From Pirellula sp. (GTDB lineage Bacteria; Planctomycetota; Planctomycetia; Pirellulales; Pirellulaceae): 43,906 nt of DNA. Below, one piece after another: positions 1 to 11,058 of the stretch (its first letter is position 1; every line of letters begins with the position of its first letter). The position numbers were made by a program, and so were the translations under genes. The DNA is taken from NCBI GenBank assembly GCA_021300015.1, contig JAJTFB010000010.1:14292-58197 (forward strand), given 5' to 3'. The notes below the pieces were generated by a model. The model was not told where the DNA came from. It saw only the letters and a list, made by a program, of their open reading frames with translations, and made no database searches.

Positions 1-1
1 G

Positions 2-319
2 AATCAAGGCCAAGGAGCCAAAGGTAGTTTTCGAGCGACCGTTCGTCCCGACATCCCTGTCGATAGCCAACGCGTCGGGAATCTTTCCGGGCAACTCCAA
101 AACCGCATGTCTCGCGTTCCGCTCCCCGAACGATTGCGGGGAGCGAAAGTTTCCATCGAGGACGGCCAAGTCGTCCTGCGCGGCAACGTCTCTAACGAGG
201 CGGATAAGCGGATGATGGAGCGACTGATTCAGCTTGAGCCTGGGGTGAACTCGGTTCGGAATGAACTGGACGTGGCACCACCGAGAGCTGAGCAAACCCC
301 GGTAGGGACTGCCCGTTAG
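2..319 (+). CDS. BON-domain protein, 3' end only
   Basis: The reading frame is open from the window edge to a TAG at 317-319, so the start lies upstream. The last ~60 residues carry a BON-domain pattern: a short beta strand with DGQVVLRGNV, a helix with ADKRMMERLI, then a GVNSVRNELDV strand. BON domains are small alpha/beta modules of envelope proteins that are thought to bind phospholipid or mediate protein contacts; in planctomycetes they often occur in exported proteins. The last ~125 nt overlap the 3' end of the convergent lipoprotein gene on the other strand, which is a large overlap. The domain call rests on the strand-helix-strand pattern only, and the function of the whole protein cannot be inferred. 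Confidence 0.7.
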   Translation, partial: NQGQGAKGSFRATVRPDIPVDSQRVGNLSGQLQNRMSRVPLPERLRGAKVSIEDGQVVLRGNVSNEADKRMMERLIQLEPGVNSVRNELDVAPPRAEQTPVGTAR

Positions 320-1322
320 TCATCTGAGCTCCGATTCCAACGCCCGTAATCGTACTTCCCTGCATCGGCGAGATCGGCAGGTGGAACCCCGGGGCTGACG
401 TCGCGACTTGTCCCACCGGGACTCTCGTCTCGGTGATGGTCATCTGGCCATTCTCAAAGTTCTCAGCAGTAGGAATCGGAAGCGGAGTGGCTTGCGATTG
501 CTGAATCTGCTGGAGCAACTCGTTGGCTTGCTCAGCCGACAGGACCGGTTTGGTAGGATAATTCCTAGCCGGATACTGGATCGTCGTGGTTCGCTGGGCA
601 GGATCTCGTGGTGCTTGCCCCGGAATCGCCTGCCCCGGAATCGCTTGCCCCGGAATCACCTGTCCGGGTGTGGTTCCAGCAGGGACGCTGCTGGTGTGCG
701 AGGCTCGCTGCACTCCGTTTTGCGAGGAGGCTTGAATGACCCGTTGCTCCCCCTCAGGAGAAACAACCCCAGGCAGCAAAACGGTCGCCGCGTTGCCCCG
801 AAGCACTGGACCATCCTTGGTCTTGAAGGTCGGGATCAGCATGATCTTCTTTTGTGTACCGGGAGCCGCGTCCCATGGGATCCAAATGCTGTAGGAAGCT
901 CCCAGTTCGCTTTCGGAAAAATGGGTGGTGAACTGCTCGGCCGTAAAGCGGAACCGCTTGTCAGCCGATTCGATCGAGGAACCATCGTGGCTGCGGTTGG
1001 TATCGTCGAACCCGTAAACGGTCAACTCACCCTCGACCGGAATGGCTTGGCTCTTCTCGTTGTAGAAGTACAACCGTCCGCCAAATCCTCTCGTCGGTGG
1101 CTTGCCTTCTTTGGTGAAGATATCGTAGGTCCAAGTGACATTGATGCTCTGGGGAACTTGGTAGTCTTTCTTTTTAAAGAGAGACCAACTCGATTCCTTT
1201 TTGCTGTTCTTGGTGTTTTTTGAGCCCGTCAGCGTGGAGCATCCGGCCGTTGCAATCATGAGCAACCAACAGGTAGCCACACAACATCGATAAGTTGCTT
1301 TGTTCATTATCATCGCTTTCAT
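192..1322 (-). CDS. Hypothetical lipoprotein downstream of secretin
   Basis: A 376-residue protein with an N-terminal hydrophobic segment (about residues 14-27) ending in ATAGC, a lipobox-like cleavage site, so it is probably an exported lipoprotein. The mature part is a soluble beta-rich region to about residue 190, then a low-complexity Pro/Gln/Gly linker with PGQAIPGQ-type repeats. I do not recognise a named family. The ATG overlaps the TGA of the upstream secretin gene as ATGA, so the two are almost certainly translationally coupled and may act together, for example as a secretin-associated pilotin or accessory lipoprotein; that role is inference. Two further in-frame ATGs lie at 1313 and 1307; the latter gives a more normal signal peptide (MNKATYR). 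The 3' end overlaps the convergent BON gene. Confidence 0.75.
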   Translation of the reverse strand: MKAMIMNKATYRCCVATCWLLMIATAGCSTLTGSKNTKNSKKESSWSLFKKKDYQVPQSINVTWTYDIFTKEGKPPTRGFGGRLYFYNEKSQAIPVEGELTVYGFDDTNRSHDGSSIESADKRFRFTAEQFTTHFSESELGASYSIWIPWDAAPGTQKKIMLIPTFKTKDGPVLRGNAATVLLPGVVSPEGEQRVIQASSQNGVQRASHTSSVPAGTTPGQVIPGQAIPGQAIPGQAPRDPAQRTTTIQYPARNYPTKPVLSAEQANELLQQIQQSQATPLPIPTAENFENGQMTITETRVPVGQVATSAPGFHLPISPMQGSTITGVGIGAQMTNGQSLPGFAQLSVVPRPVHSEPSSPQAQAESVAPSSAYPPR

Positions 1323-4300
1323 CTTTGGGTTGGTGGATTGGTCGAGCCGTTGCCTTGGATCAGACTCCTGCGAGGATTCCGAGTCGAGGAAGCTTCGTTG
1401 GGATAAGTCATATTCGATGGGATGCTCGCGTTCGGATCGCCCAAGTACAACTGCGATTCGATCGACTCGGGTTGCATGGGCTGGAGCATCGGTTGTTGCA
1501 TCGGTTGTTGCATCGGCTGCTGTTGCATCGGGTCCGTGAGCATCTGCATTTCCGAAGGCATATTCGGGTGGATGATCTTGGTTTCATTCGACTCATAATC
1601 GACCGTCGGCGTTTCGTCCGGGAAGATCGTCGGTGAGGTCGCAGGACCCCAGAGTCCATTGCCCGCCGAGAGACCCTTGTCGCCATGGATGTTCAGAACA
1701 TCGGCAAGGCACCAGCTCATGCGAGACGATTCGGCCATCTTGATCATGTCCATCTTATTTGCGTCATTGAAATTGATGACGCGAGGGGTCATGACCACCA
1801 GAAGCTCGGTTCGGTTTTCTGTCTCTTTGTCGAATCGAAACAAGGCACCGGCGATCGGGATGTCTGCAAGCCATGGAATTCGCTTGGACTGAGAGGCGCG
1901 GGATTTGGTGATCAGTCCGCCGATGACAACCGTCTGGCCATCGTAGGCGGTCACTCGCGTCTGAGCGATGGTTTGATTGAACGCAGGGGTCAATGTCGTT
2001 CCTCCGGCCACTCCACCACTTGCAATCTCCAGACCATTGGCCCGATCGATCGTCGCGCGGCTGATGGCGACGATCATGTTGATCAAACCATCTTCGTTGG
2101 TTCGCGGTTGAATCTGTAGCGTCAAGCCTGCATTGACATAGTTGACATTCTGCTGCACGATGCCAACACTCGCAGCGGTTCCCCCGAGGACCGGAATCGA
2201 CTGTCCGACATTGATGACCGAAACGTTGTTGTCGATCGTCGTGAGGGTCGGCCTTGCCAAAATCTGTGCGCGGTTGGCATCCTGGAGCATTCGGAACAGC
2301 AAGCCTACCGACTCGCTGCTGGCTGCTAAAACCAATCCGCCGTAACCCAGGTCGCTGGTCCTGCCGAGGGCAAACCCCGAGGAGCCCTGGCCCGCGACGT
2401 TCTGAGGACGGCGTTGCGGACTGCCGGCGTTAAAGGCAGGGTTAAGCACGTTGAAGACCGGACTTCCCAACGTACCACCCGAAGCGCTGTTGCGATCAAA
2501 GAGCAGCGAGTCTTGCAATCCGAGTTCCGTTCCGAACTCGAATTGGTCATCGAGTGCGACCTCGGCGATGAGCATTTCGACGAACACCATCGGCTGCTGG
2601 CGGTCGAGCCGTTCGATCACCTGCCGAATCTGCTGCATGTATCGCGGTGTGGCACTCACGACGATGCTGTTGGTCGATGGCTCGGCAATCAAGAACACTT
2701 CGCGGTCGACTCGCTCGAACAGACTGATCGCCTGACCGGAGATCAATTGCTGAGTGATGACATTGCGTTGCGTGTTTAGCAAATTATTCAGTGCGGTGAA
2801 AATATCGGAAGCGTTCGCATTGCGCAACCAAATCACCTCGTTGTTGCGTTGCTGTCCGCCGGTTTCGTCCAAACGGTACAGGAGTACCTCGATGACCTCC
2901 AAATCCGAGGCCGCTCCCGATACGATGATCGTGTTGGTTCGTGTGTCGGCCGAAATCCGAAGCGGTACCAAGGTGCTCTCGCCACCCCCGGTCAAGGCCG
3001 CTAGGTTCTGCAATCCGATCGCTGCAGCACTGGTCGTCGATGCTCCCGCTGTGGCAGGCAACCCAAAGACCTGCTGGAGCGTCAAAGCCAGACTCGTCGC
3101 GTCCCCATTGACCACCGGGAAAACCTTGATCCTCGCATCGGCCGAAGGCAACTGGTCCAATTGATCGATCAAGGCCTGGATCAGAGGCATGCTCTTCGAA
3201 GGGGCTCGGACCACCAAAGCGTTGATGCTCGGGTTGCTCGTGATCGTCACTCCAGCGAGGATCCCGGAATTGACCGGATCCCCCTCGCGAGGAACGACCA
3301 TCAGTCGGCTCGACGGAGCCCTCGAACTTCCCGCTGCGGGTTGGGCCTGGCCCTGCTGGGGCTGGCCACCTGCCGCTGTGCCCGAACTGGCCGTGCCGGT
3401 GATCGCCGACTGAAGGATCGGCTGAAGCTCCGAGGCGATCGCGTTTTTGATCGGGAAGACCCGAATCTCATTTTCCGCCGATGTCGACTCGACATCGACC
3501 TCCAAAATCAACTTGGCTACCTCGGCAATGTCTCGCGGGGAAGCCTGCACAATCAAGGAATTGGTCCGATAGTCCGCTATCACCTTGACCCGTGTGCCGA
3601 TGGTCAATGCCGATGTGTTGGCAGGTGCCGTGGTGCCTGGAGTCGTCTCGCTAAAGAAGTTCCTGACCAAGGTCTCTGCGTCGACGGCCGAGGAATTGAC
3701 CAACCGGAAAACCCGCAACTGATTGTTAGGGTCCAAGGGCTGATCGAGCTTGATGATCAACTCCTTGATGGCCGAGAGTGCCTCGGGCCGACCGATCAGG
3801 AGCAAGGAGTTGGGCTGACCCAAAGCATAAAGACTGATCTGCCCCTGTCGCGGTGTGAAGACCTTGTCGTTTAAATCCCGTAGGATCGGCTCAAGGGCCA
3901 CGCCATTGACGTGCTTGAGCGGATAAATCTCAATCTCCGGAGTCGTCTCGGCACTCTGCTTCTTGATCTGCTCGATGACCTCCAAGACGCGCTGCACGTC
4001 CCGCCGTCCACCTTTGACGATCACAATTCCCATCTCAGGAACAAACGAGATGTCGACGTCCCCGATCAGTCCTGTGCCACTACCCATCGATTCGGGGGAA
4101 CCGACAGCCATCCCCGGAGTATTGTCATCATCGGGAGTGACCGGAACCTGCCCGGTGACTTGATCGTTCTGCGGTGGTTGTTGATACGATGCGAGCTTGA
4201 CGAGCCGAAGCGCCGTTTCGATCCGCTCGGGACTGGCCGGATTGATCGGAACGATCTGCGTCGGTCGCTGCGGGTCGGCTTGGGCAAAATCCACCGCCGA

Positions 4301-5179
4301 GACGATTTGAGTCCAAGCAAAAACGTCCTTCGGACTGCCTTGCATCCGAACCGTGTCGGTCCGCCGGTCGACGGTCATGACCTCGCGAGGGCCAGCTTCG
4401 GTGACCATCTGCAATTGAGCCATCTCGCCATTGTTGGTTGTCGATACGGTCAATCGAGGACCGGCGATCCGCGTGACGGCATCCTCGAGTTCTCTCCAAC
4501 TAACCCGCTGCAATTTGTACTCGCGCGTCTGAACCGCGCTGGATAACACCCGACCTGTGATATCCGACGAAGCCGGATTGACTTGCTTGCTGATCGCTCC
4601 GAGCGACAACGCGATCTGTTGCTGCGTCGCCTCGGGCGCTAAGACCATCAATCGACCTGTCTCAGGTTCGGTGGTGATCCGAACCCGCTTGTCCCCACCG
4701 AATTGGCTTTGCAGTTGCGCTACAACATAGGCGACAACCTCGGTCGGCAACGCGTAAATTTGAAGCTTGGCATCCCCCGCATTTACCGGGGTATTCACTG
4801 GGGCATTCACTGGGCTGGCCGAGAAGCCAACTCCGGGATTGCTACCAGGGATCGCCGGCATTTGGGCCTGGGCTGAATTCCCACGCTGGGTGCTCGGTGG
4901 GAGCATCAATGGCCGCTGGTTGGCCGATCCGACTCCCGATTGGGGGGCTTGGCCCACCGCATCGTCGATCGCAAACAAACCGCTTGACCCGAACGCCGTC
5001 AAAAGCAAAACATGGCGGAACCACGCACTCGACCCGGCACGCTTGGAGCGTGAATGCCTCCTGAAAGCAGGCTCAGAGAAGGAATTCGACTGAATTTTGT
5101 CTTGGTTTCGATTGCTCACGCTTACCGTTCCTTTTGGATTCGGATGGGGTTGGGCCGTTTGTCGGGGCCTTTGTCTCAT
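1319..5179 (-). CDS. Secretin family protein (GspD/PilQ-like outer-membrane channel)
   Basis: About 1286 residues from the ATG at 5179. A TTG at 5227 extends the frame by 16 residues but has no better support. After a basic N-terminus there is a hydrophobic export signal (FRHVLLLTAFGSSGLFA), then at least five repeated N1/secretin short domains (motifs such as TNSLIVQASP, NALVVRAPSK, TNTIIVSGAA, TNSIVVSATP), each alternating with Ala/Gly-rich linkers. The C-terminal secretin gate contains ARPTLTTIDN, GLTLQIQPR, TVVIGGLI, IPWLADIPIAG and LLVVMTPRVI, all family hallmarks. A Met/Gln/Pro-rich tail with MQQP repeats follows. Secretins form multimeric outer-membrane pores for type II/IV systems. 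It is longer than typical GspD (~650-700 aa) because of the extra N domains, and no other secretion genes are adjacent except the coupled lipoprotein. Confidence 0.93.
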   Translation of the reverse strand: MRQRPRQTAQPHPNPKGTVSVSNRNQDKIQSNSFSEPAFRRHSRSKRAGSSAWFRHVLLLTAFGSSGLFAIDDAVGQAPQSGVGSANQRPLMLPPSTQRGNSAQAQMPAIPGSNPGVGFSASPVNAPVNTPVNAGDAKLQIYALPTEVVAYVVAQLQSQFGGDKRVRITTEPETGRLMVLAPEATQQQIALSLGAISKQVNPASSDITGRVLSSAVQTREYKLQRVSWRELEDAVTRIAGPRLTVSTTNNGEMAQLQMVTEAGPREVMTVDRRTDTVRMQGSPKDVFAWTQIVSAVDFAQADPQRPTQIVPINPASPERIETALRLVKLASYQQPPQNDQVTGQVPVTPDDDNTPGMAVGSPESMGSGTGLIGDVDISFVPEMGIVIVKGGRRDVQRVLEVIEQIKKQSAETTPEIEIYPLKHVNGVALEPILRDLNDKVFTPRQGQISLYALGQPNSLLLIGRPEALSAIKELIIKLDQPLDPNNQLRVFRLVNSSAVDAETLVRNFFSETTPGTTAPANTSALTIGTRVKVIADYRTNSLIVQASPRDIAEVAKLILEVDVESTSAENEIRVFPIKNAIASELQPILQSAITGTASSGTAAGGQPQQGQAQPAAGSSRAPSSRLMVVPREGDPVNSGILAGVTITSNPSINALVVRAPSKSMPLIQALIDQLDQLPSADARIKVFPVVNGDATSLALTLQQVFGLPATAGASTTSAAAIGLQNLAALTGGGESTLVPLRISADTRTNTIIVSGAASDLEVIEVLLYRLDETGGQQRNNEVIWLRNANASDIFTALNNLLNTQRNVITQQLISGQAISLFERVDREVFLIAEPSTNSIVVSATPRYMQQIRQVIERLDRQQPMVFVEMLIAEVALDDQFEFGTELGLQDSLLFDRNSASGGTLGSPVFNVLNPAFNAGSPQRRPQNVAGQGSSGFALGRTSDLGYGGLVLAASSESVGLLFRMLQDANRAQILARPTLTTIDNNVSVINVGQSIPVLGGTAASVGIVQQNVNYVNAGLTLQIQPRTNEDGLINMIVAISRATIDRANGLEIASGGVAGGTTLTPAFNQTIAQTRVTAYDGQTVVIGGLITKSRASQSKRIPWLADIPIAGALFRFDKETENRTELLVVMTPRVINFNDANKMDMIKMAESSRMSWCLADVLNIHGDKGLSAGNGLWGPATSPTIFPDETPTVDYESNETKIIHPNMPSEMQMLTDPMQQQPMQQPMQQPMLQPMQPESIESQLYLGDPNASIPSNMTYPNEASSTRNPRRSLIQGNGSTNPPTQR
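1486..1530. repeat. Short in-gene tandem repeat encoding MQQP units
   Basis: A 12-nt-period repeat (tgcatcggttgt-like) inside the 3' part of the secretin gene encodes the Met-Gln-Gln-Pro tail. It is a simple coding repeat that may vary in length by slippage. Confidence 0.7.
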
Positions 5180-5262
5180 CGGAACAATCGGAACATTCGG
5201 TAAGCTTTCTTCAGCCAAAAGAGTCAACCTGAACGGTAAAGTTTAACATTTTGCTTTCGTAA

Positions 5263-8428
<3,166 letters not shown>

Positions 8429-8698
8429 GAAGTACCGCGAAACGTACCTTAGACGCTGGTCATTTCCTGTAGCGAAGTAGCATCCCAGTGACATTATTTC
8501 CCAAGGCATCTGCAAGGGCATCGACGTAGGGTCGATCGACTAGAGTGCTGTGGTTTCCGGCAAGCACTTTCAAGTGGACGTTGGATCTGGTTGATTCGAG
8601 CCACCCAAAAGTCTGCGGGCCAATTGCCGCCCTCCAAACCTAATCGATATTAAGCCCAGAGGGCGACATGTACCCTGACGCCTTACCCGCTGGCCCCA

Positions 8699-9472
8699 TT
8701 AGGCCCTAGCTTGGCTCTTTCTACGCAAACGCCGCAAGGCTCCGCCACCTAAAAACAGCAACGCAATCGCGGCGGAAGTTGGCTCTGGAACTTCGCCATT
8801 GGTTTCCAATAGCTGCATGCCATTGATGTTTGCTTCGCTAGTGACCCTCCACCAATCCCCCTGAATTTGACCAGCGACTGGAGAAATATTCGAAAAAAGC
8901 AGGTAGTTCTGATTAGCAATAAACGTACTTGCAGTGTCGTCCGAAGGACTCGCGACGAGTGTTGTGCCGTCCACGCGAACACCTAGTTGACGACCACCAG
9001 TTGCGCTATCGCCTTGGGAGTAGATGTATAACGAGTACTTCTTGCTGCTGTCCAATCCATCAAAAGTAAAGGTATTGGGACTAGATTCACTGCTATCAGC
9101 GGAAAAGAGATATCCTTTCATCAAGTTGGCGTACACCGTGTTTTGAAAACCCCAGGTACCAAAAGCCGTGAATTCTCCACCGGAACCCGAGTTGCTAAAG
9201 GTAACGCCAGTGGGATTGTTACGGGAATCTCTCAGACTCAATCCAGAAACAGCAAACTCAGAGGGGTTCCAGTAGTCACCCGCTGCTCCAACGACCCCGG
9301 GACCTACCTGCGACTCGAATCGACTGCTCGCCGTGTCACCGAATTGGAGATTGATCGTTGCTGCCTCGGAGTGACGTCCCCCCATACCCACGAAAGCCAG
9401 CGCAGCAATTGCAATCAACTGAACCCTAGCAAACACCTTGGAGCGATTGCCATAACCAAAAAAACAAAACAT
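8699..9472 (-). CDS. PEP-CTERM sorting domain protein
   Basis: 257 residues from the ATG at 9472, preceded by GAGG at about -10; a TTG two codons earlier is less likely. It has an N-terminal signal peptide (VQLIAIAALAFVG...SEA), a beta-rich extracellular domain with SLYIYSQGD and a late NINGMQLLE strand, and a classical C-terminal sorting signal: VPEPTS, a hydrophobic span, then RRLRRK. Such proteins are exported and processed at the PEP motif by an exosortase; no exosortase gene is in this window. The body pattern, in which a structure equation-like phrase (FDGLDSSKKYSLYIYS) precedes a closing strand, is common in planctomycete surface proteins of unknown function. Monocistronic on the minus strand. 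Confidence 0.88.
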   Translation of the reverse strand: MFCFFGYGNRSKVFARVQLIAIAALAFVGMGGRHSEAATINLQFGDTASSRFESQVGPGVVGAAGDYWNPSEFAVSGLSLRDSRNNPTGVTFSNSGSGGEFTAFGTWGFQNTVYANLMKGYLFSADSSESSPNTFTFDGLDSSKKYSLYIYSQGDSATGGRQLGVRVDGTTLVASPSDDTASTFIANQNYLLFSNISPVAGQIQGDWWRVTSEANINGMQLLETNGEVPEPTSAAIALLFLGGGALRRLRRKSQARA

Positions 9473-9963
9473 AGCCAAAACCTCTTCAGAAATCAGGACT
9501 TTTGAAACCCGCGTCCATGCGATACGACTTCCCTCACCCTCTAAATCACCGTTTCGAAATCCCCTGAGACCTGATTTTTGCGTTTTGTGGAAAGATTTTG
9601 CTAGCGATCCATGGATCCCGTAGCCCGTAGGGTACGTGCAGCGGTCCTCATGCTTTGAACGGTTTGCGAATTACCGACACCTTCATTGGCTCGACGCCGC
9701 TGCATCGGCCAACTTGAATTTTCCGTTGTTCGAGCCCAGCCGGAACAGCACCATTTTCTGTCCGTTCACGCAATTTCCGCACCGCCTCACGCTGACGCTC
9801 ATTGATCTATTTGCGAGTTTCCCCTGCCTCTGATTGCTCCCCTGCGCGACTGGAGTTCGCGGACGCAGAGCCCGACTCTACGGTAGCTACCGAACGCCGA
9901 TTCCATCATCGGTTGCCACGGGATTTTAATTTGATGGAACGATTCTGGTTGGAGAATTGAAAG
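9473..9963. other. Intergenic region without a recognisable gene
   Basis: About 490 nt between the divergent PEP-CTERM gene and the integrase remnant. It should contain the PEP-CTERM promoter. I see a perfect 12-bp palindrome CGGTAGCTACCG at 9881-9892 and no convincing ORF. Confidence 0.5.
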
Positions 9964-10560
9964 ATGGCGAGCATTGCAAAAAGTTCTGGCGGTTCGGTTC
10001 GGGTGTTTTTCTATGACAAGGCTGGACGCCGAAAGGCCGTTCATCTTGGCCGGGTGTCTGACGACATCGCCGAAGGTGTTTGCCGCCGAATAGAGCGAAT
10101 CCTAAACGCGCAGATTCACGGCGAGGAGCCAAGCCGTAACGATTCGGAGTGGTTGGCGAAATCTGGCCTCCGGAAGAAGTTCGTGGCGGTTGGATTGGTG
10201 GAGCCATTGCTATCGGATGCGAAGGCTGAGATTCCGACTCTGGAAGCATTCATTCGAAGCTACATCGAACGCAGAGCTTCCAAGGTAAAGCCGGCGAGCG
10301 TTACAGTCTGGACGCAAGTACAAAGGAACCTTCTGGACTTGATGCCGAAAGATATCCGGCTGGACAAGATAACGGTGGGACTCGCCAAGGACTTCCACGA
10401 ATCGCTTCGAGCCAAGGGAATGAAAACTTCCACCATATCGAAGCGAATAGGGTTCTGTCGGCAATTCCAAGCCGCCGCTGAGACTCAGGCCGAGCGTGTG
10501 ATAAATCCGACGCAGCAAGGCGAAAAAACGTGTGATAAATCCGACTCCGCAGGCCGGACG
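9964..10560 (+). pseudogene. Truncated tyrosine recombinase (integrase) remnant
   Basis: The ATG at 9964 (GGAG about 12 nt upstream) opens a frame whose first ~165 residues match an arm-binding plus SAM-like core-binding region of a planctomycete integrase: an N-terminal FFYDKAGRRKAVHLGRVS strand set, then FIRSYIERR, VTVWTQVQRNL, DFHESLRAKG and TISKRIGFCRQF. At about 10470 the similarity stops abruptly, just where the bridge to the catalytic domain should start. The rest of the frame to 10707 is junk and finally reads antisense through the tRNA-Ser gene. The catalytic R-H-R-Y domain is absent. I therefore call a pseudogene truncated by deletion, not an active integrase. A related fragment with the same core motif lies at ~40.4 kb. 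Confidence 0.8.
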
Positions 10561-10642
10561 CAAGGAACACGCAAAGAGCCATTCGACCAAGGAAAACGCA
10601 GGGAAAGAGGCGGTTTTCGTCAGCTATTGCTAGTTCTGGAAG

Positions 10643-10724
10643 CGGAGGACAAGGGATTCGAACCCTCAACCGGTTTCCCGGCGCCTGATTTCGAATCAGG
10701 TTCCTAACCATTCGGCTATCCTCC
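10643..10724 (-). tRNA. tRNA-Ser(CGA)
   Basis: Read on the minus strand: acceptor GGAGGAT pairs with GTCCTCC (last pair G-U), the anticodon stem CCTGA/TCAGG encloses loop TTCGAAA with anticodon CGA, a long variable arm has stem CCGG-GAAA-CCGG, and the T arm is GAGGG-TTCGAAT-CCCTT. The long variable arm and anticodon both say serine (codon UCG). No CCA is encoded; the discriminator is G. The D arm is a little irregular (only two clear pairs, CC/GG, and the position-8 base depends on how the acceptor is aligned). The neighbouring integrase frame overlaps the gene, consistent with past integration at this tRNA. Confidence 0.88.
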
Positions 10725-10796
10725 GAGCTTATCGCCTAAGAGAGCCATAAAATAACCTCCGGCCCGCTGGCTGTAAAGCGTCCTTGGTTTTTGTTT

Positions 10797-10917
10797 CACC
10801 ACGGAATACACGGAACACACGGAAAAAGAAGGCTCTGGTTTCCGTGTGTTCGGCGTGTTCCGTGGTGGAATTCTCGGCTGGTAACTGGGGACAGTCCCTG
10901 GGTTTTGCTAACCACGG
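10797..10917. repeat. Hairpin repeat R2, copy 1 (upstream of kinase)
   Basis: A long imperfect inverted repeat: CACCACGGAATACACGGAAC at 10797-10816 pairs with GTTCCGTGGTG ending at 10867, around a spacer with GGCTCTGG. It is followed by a 50-nt tail containing GGGGACAGTCCC. The same composite occurs downstream of the kinase gene at 12989-13130 and the hairpin again at 39552-39634. Confidence 0.85.
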
Positions 10918-11058
10918 TCGGTTGCTGTTCCTGAATGACTCGGTCAGAAAGTGAGTTGGGGCGGGGACTCGTCGCTTGACGGTTTTTTTCTAGAAAAAAA
11001 TCGGTTTTCGCGTCACACGAGACATCGCACAGTGCCTAATGATGGTGGAGATGAGTCA

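Noticed and set aside
8530..8580. Terminator after the proline-rich protein gene
   Set aside because: AGTGCT/AGCACT can pair, but no T run follows.
9964..10707. Intact integrase
   Set aside because: The catalytic domain is missing and the last ~25 codons are the reverse of the tRNA gene.
10951..11058. Extended kinase N-terminus from the GTG at 10951
   Set aside because: No ribosome site and no kinase homology; the ATG at 11059 has a good site.
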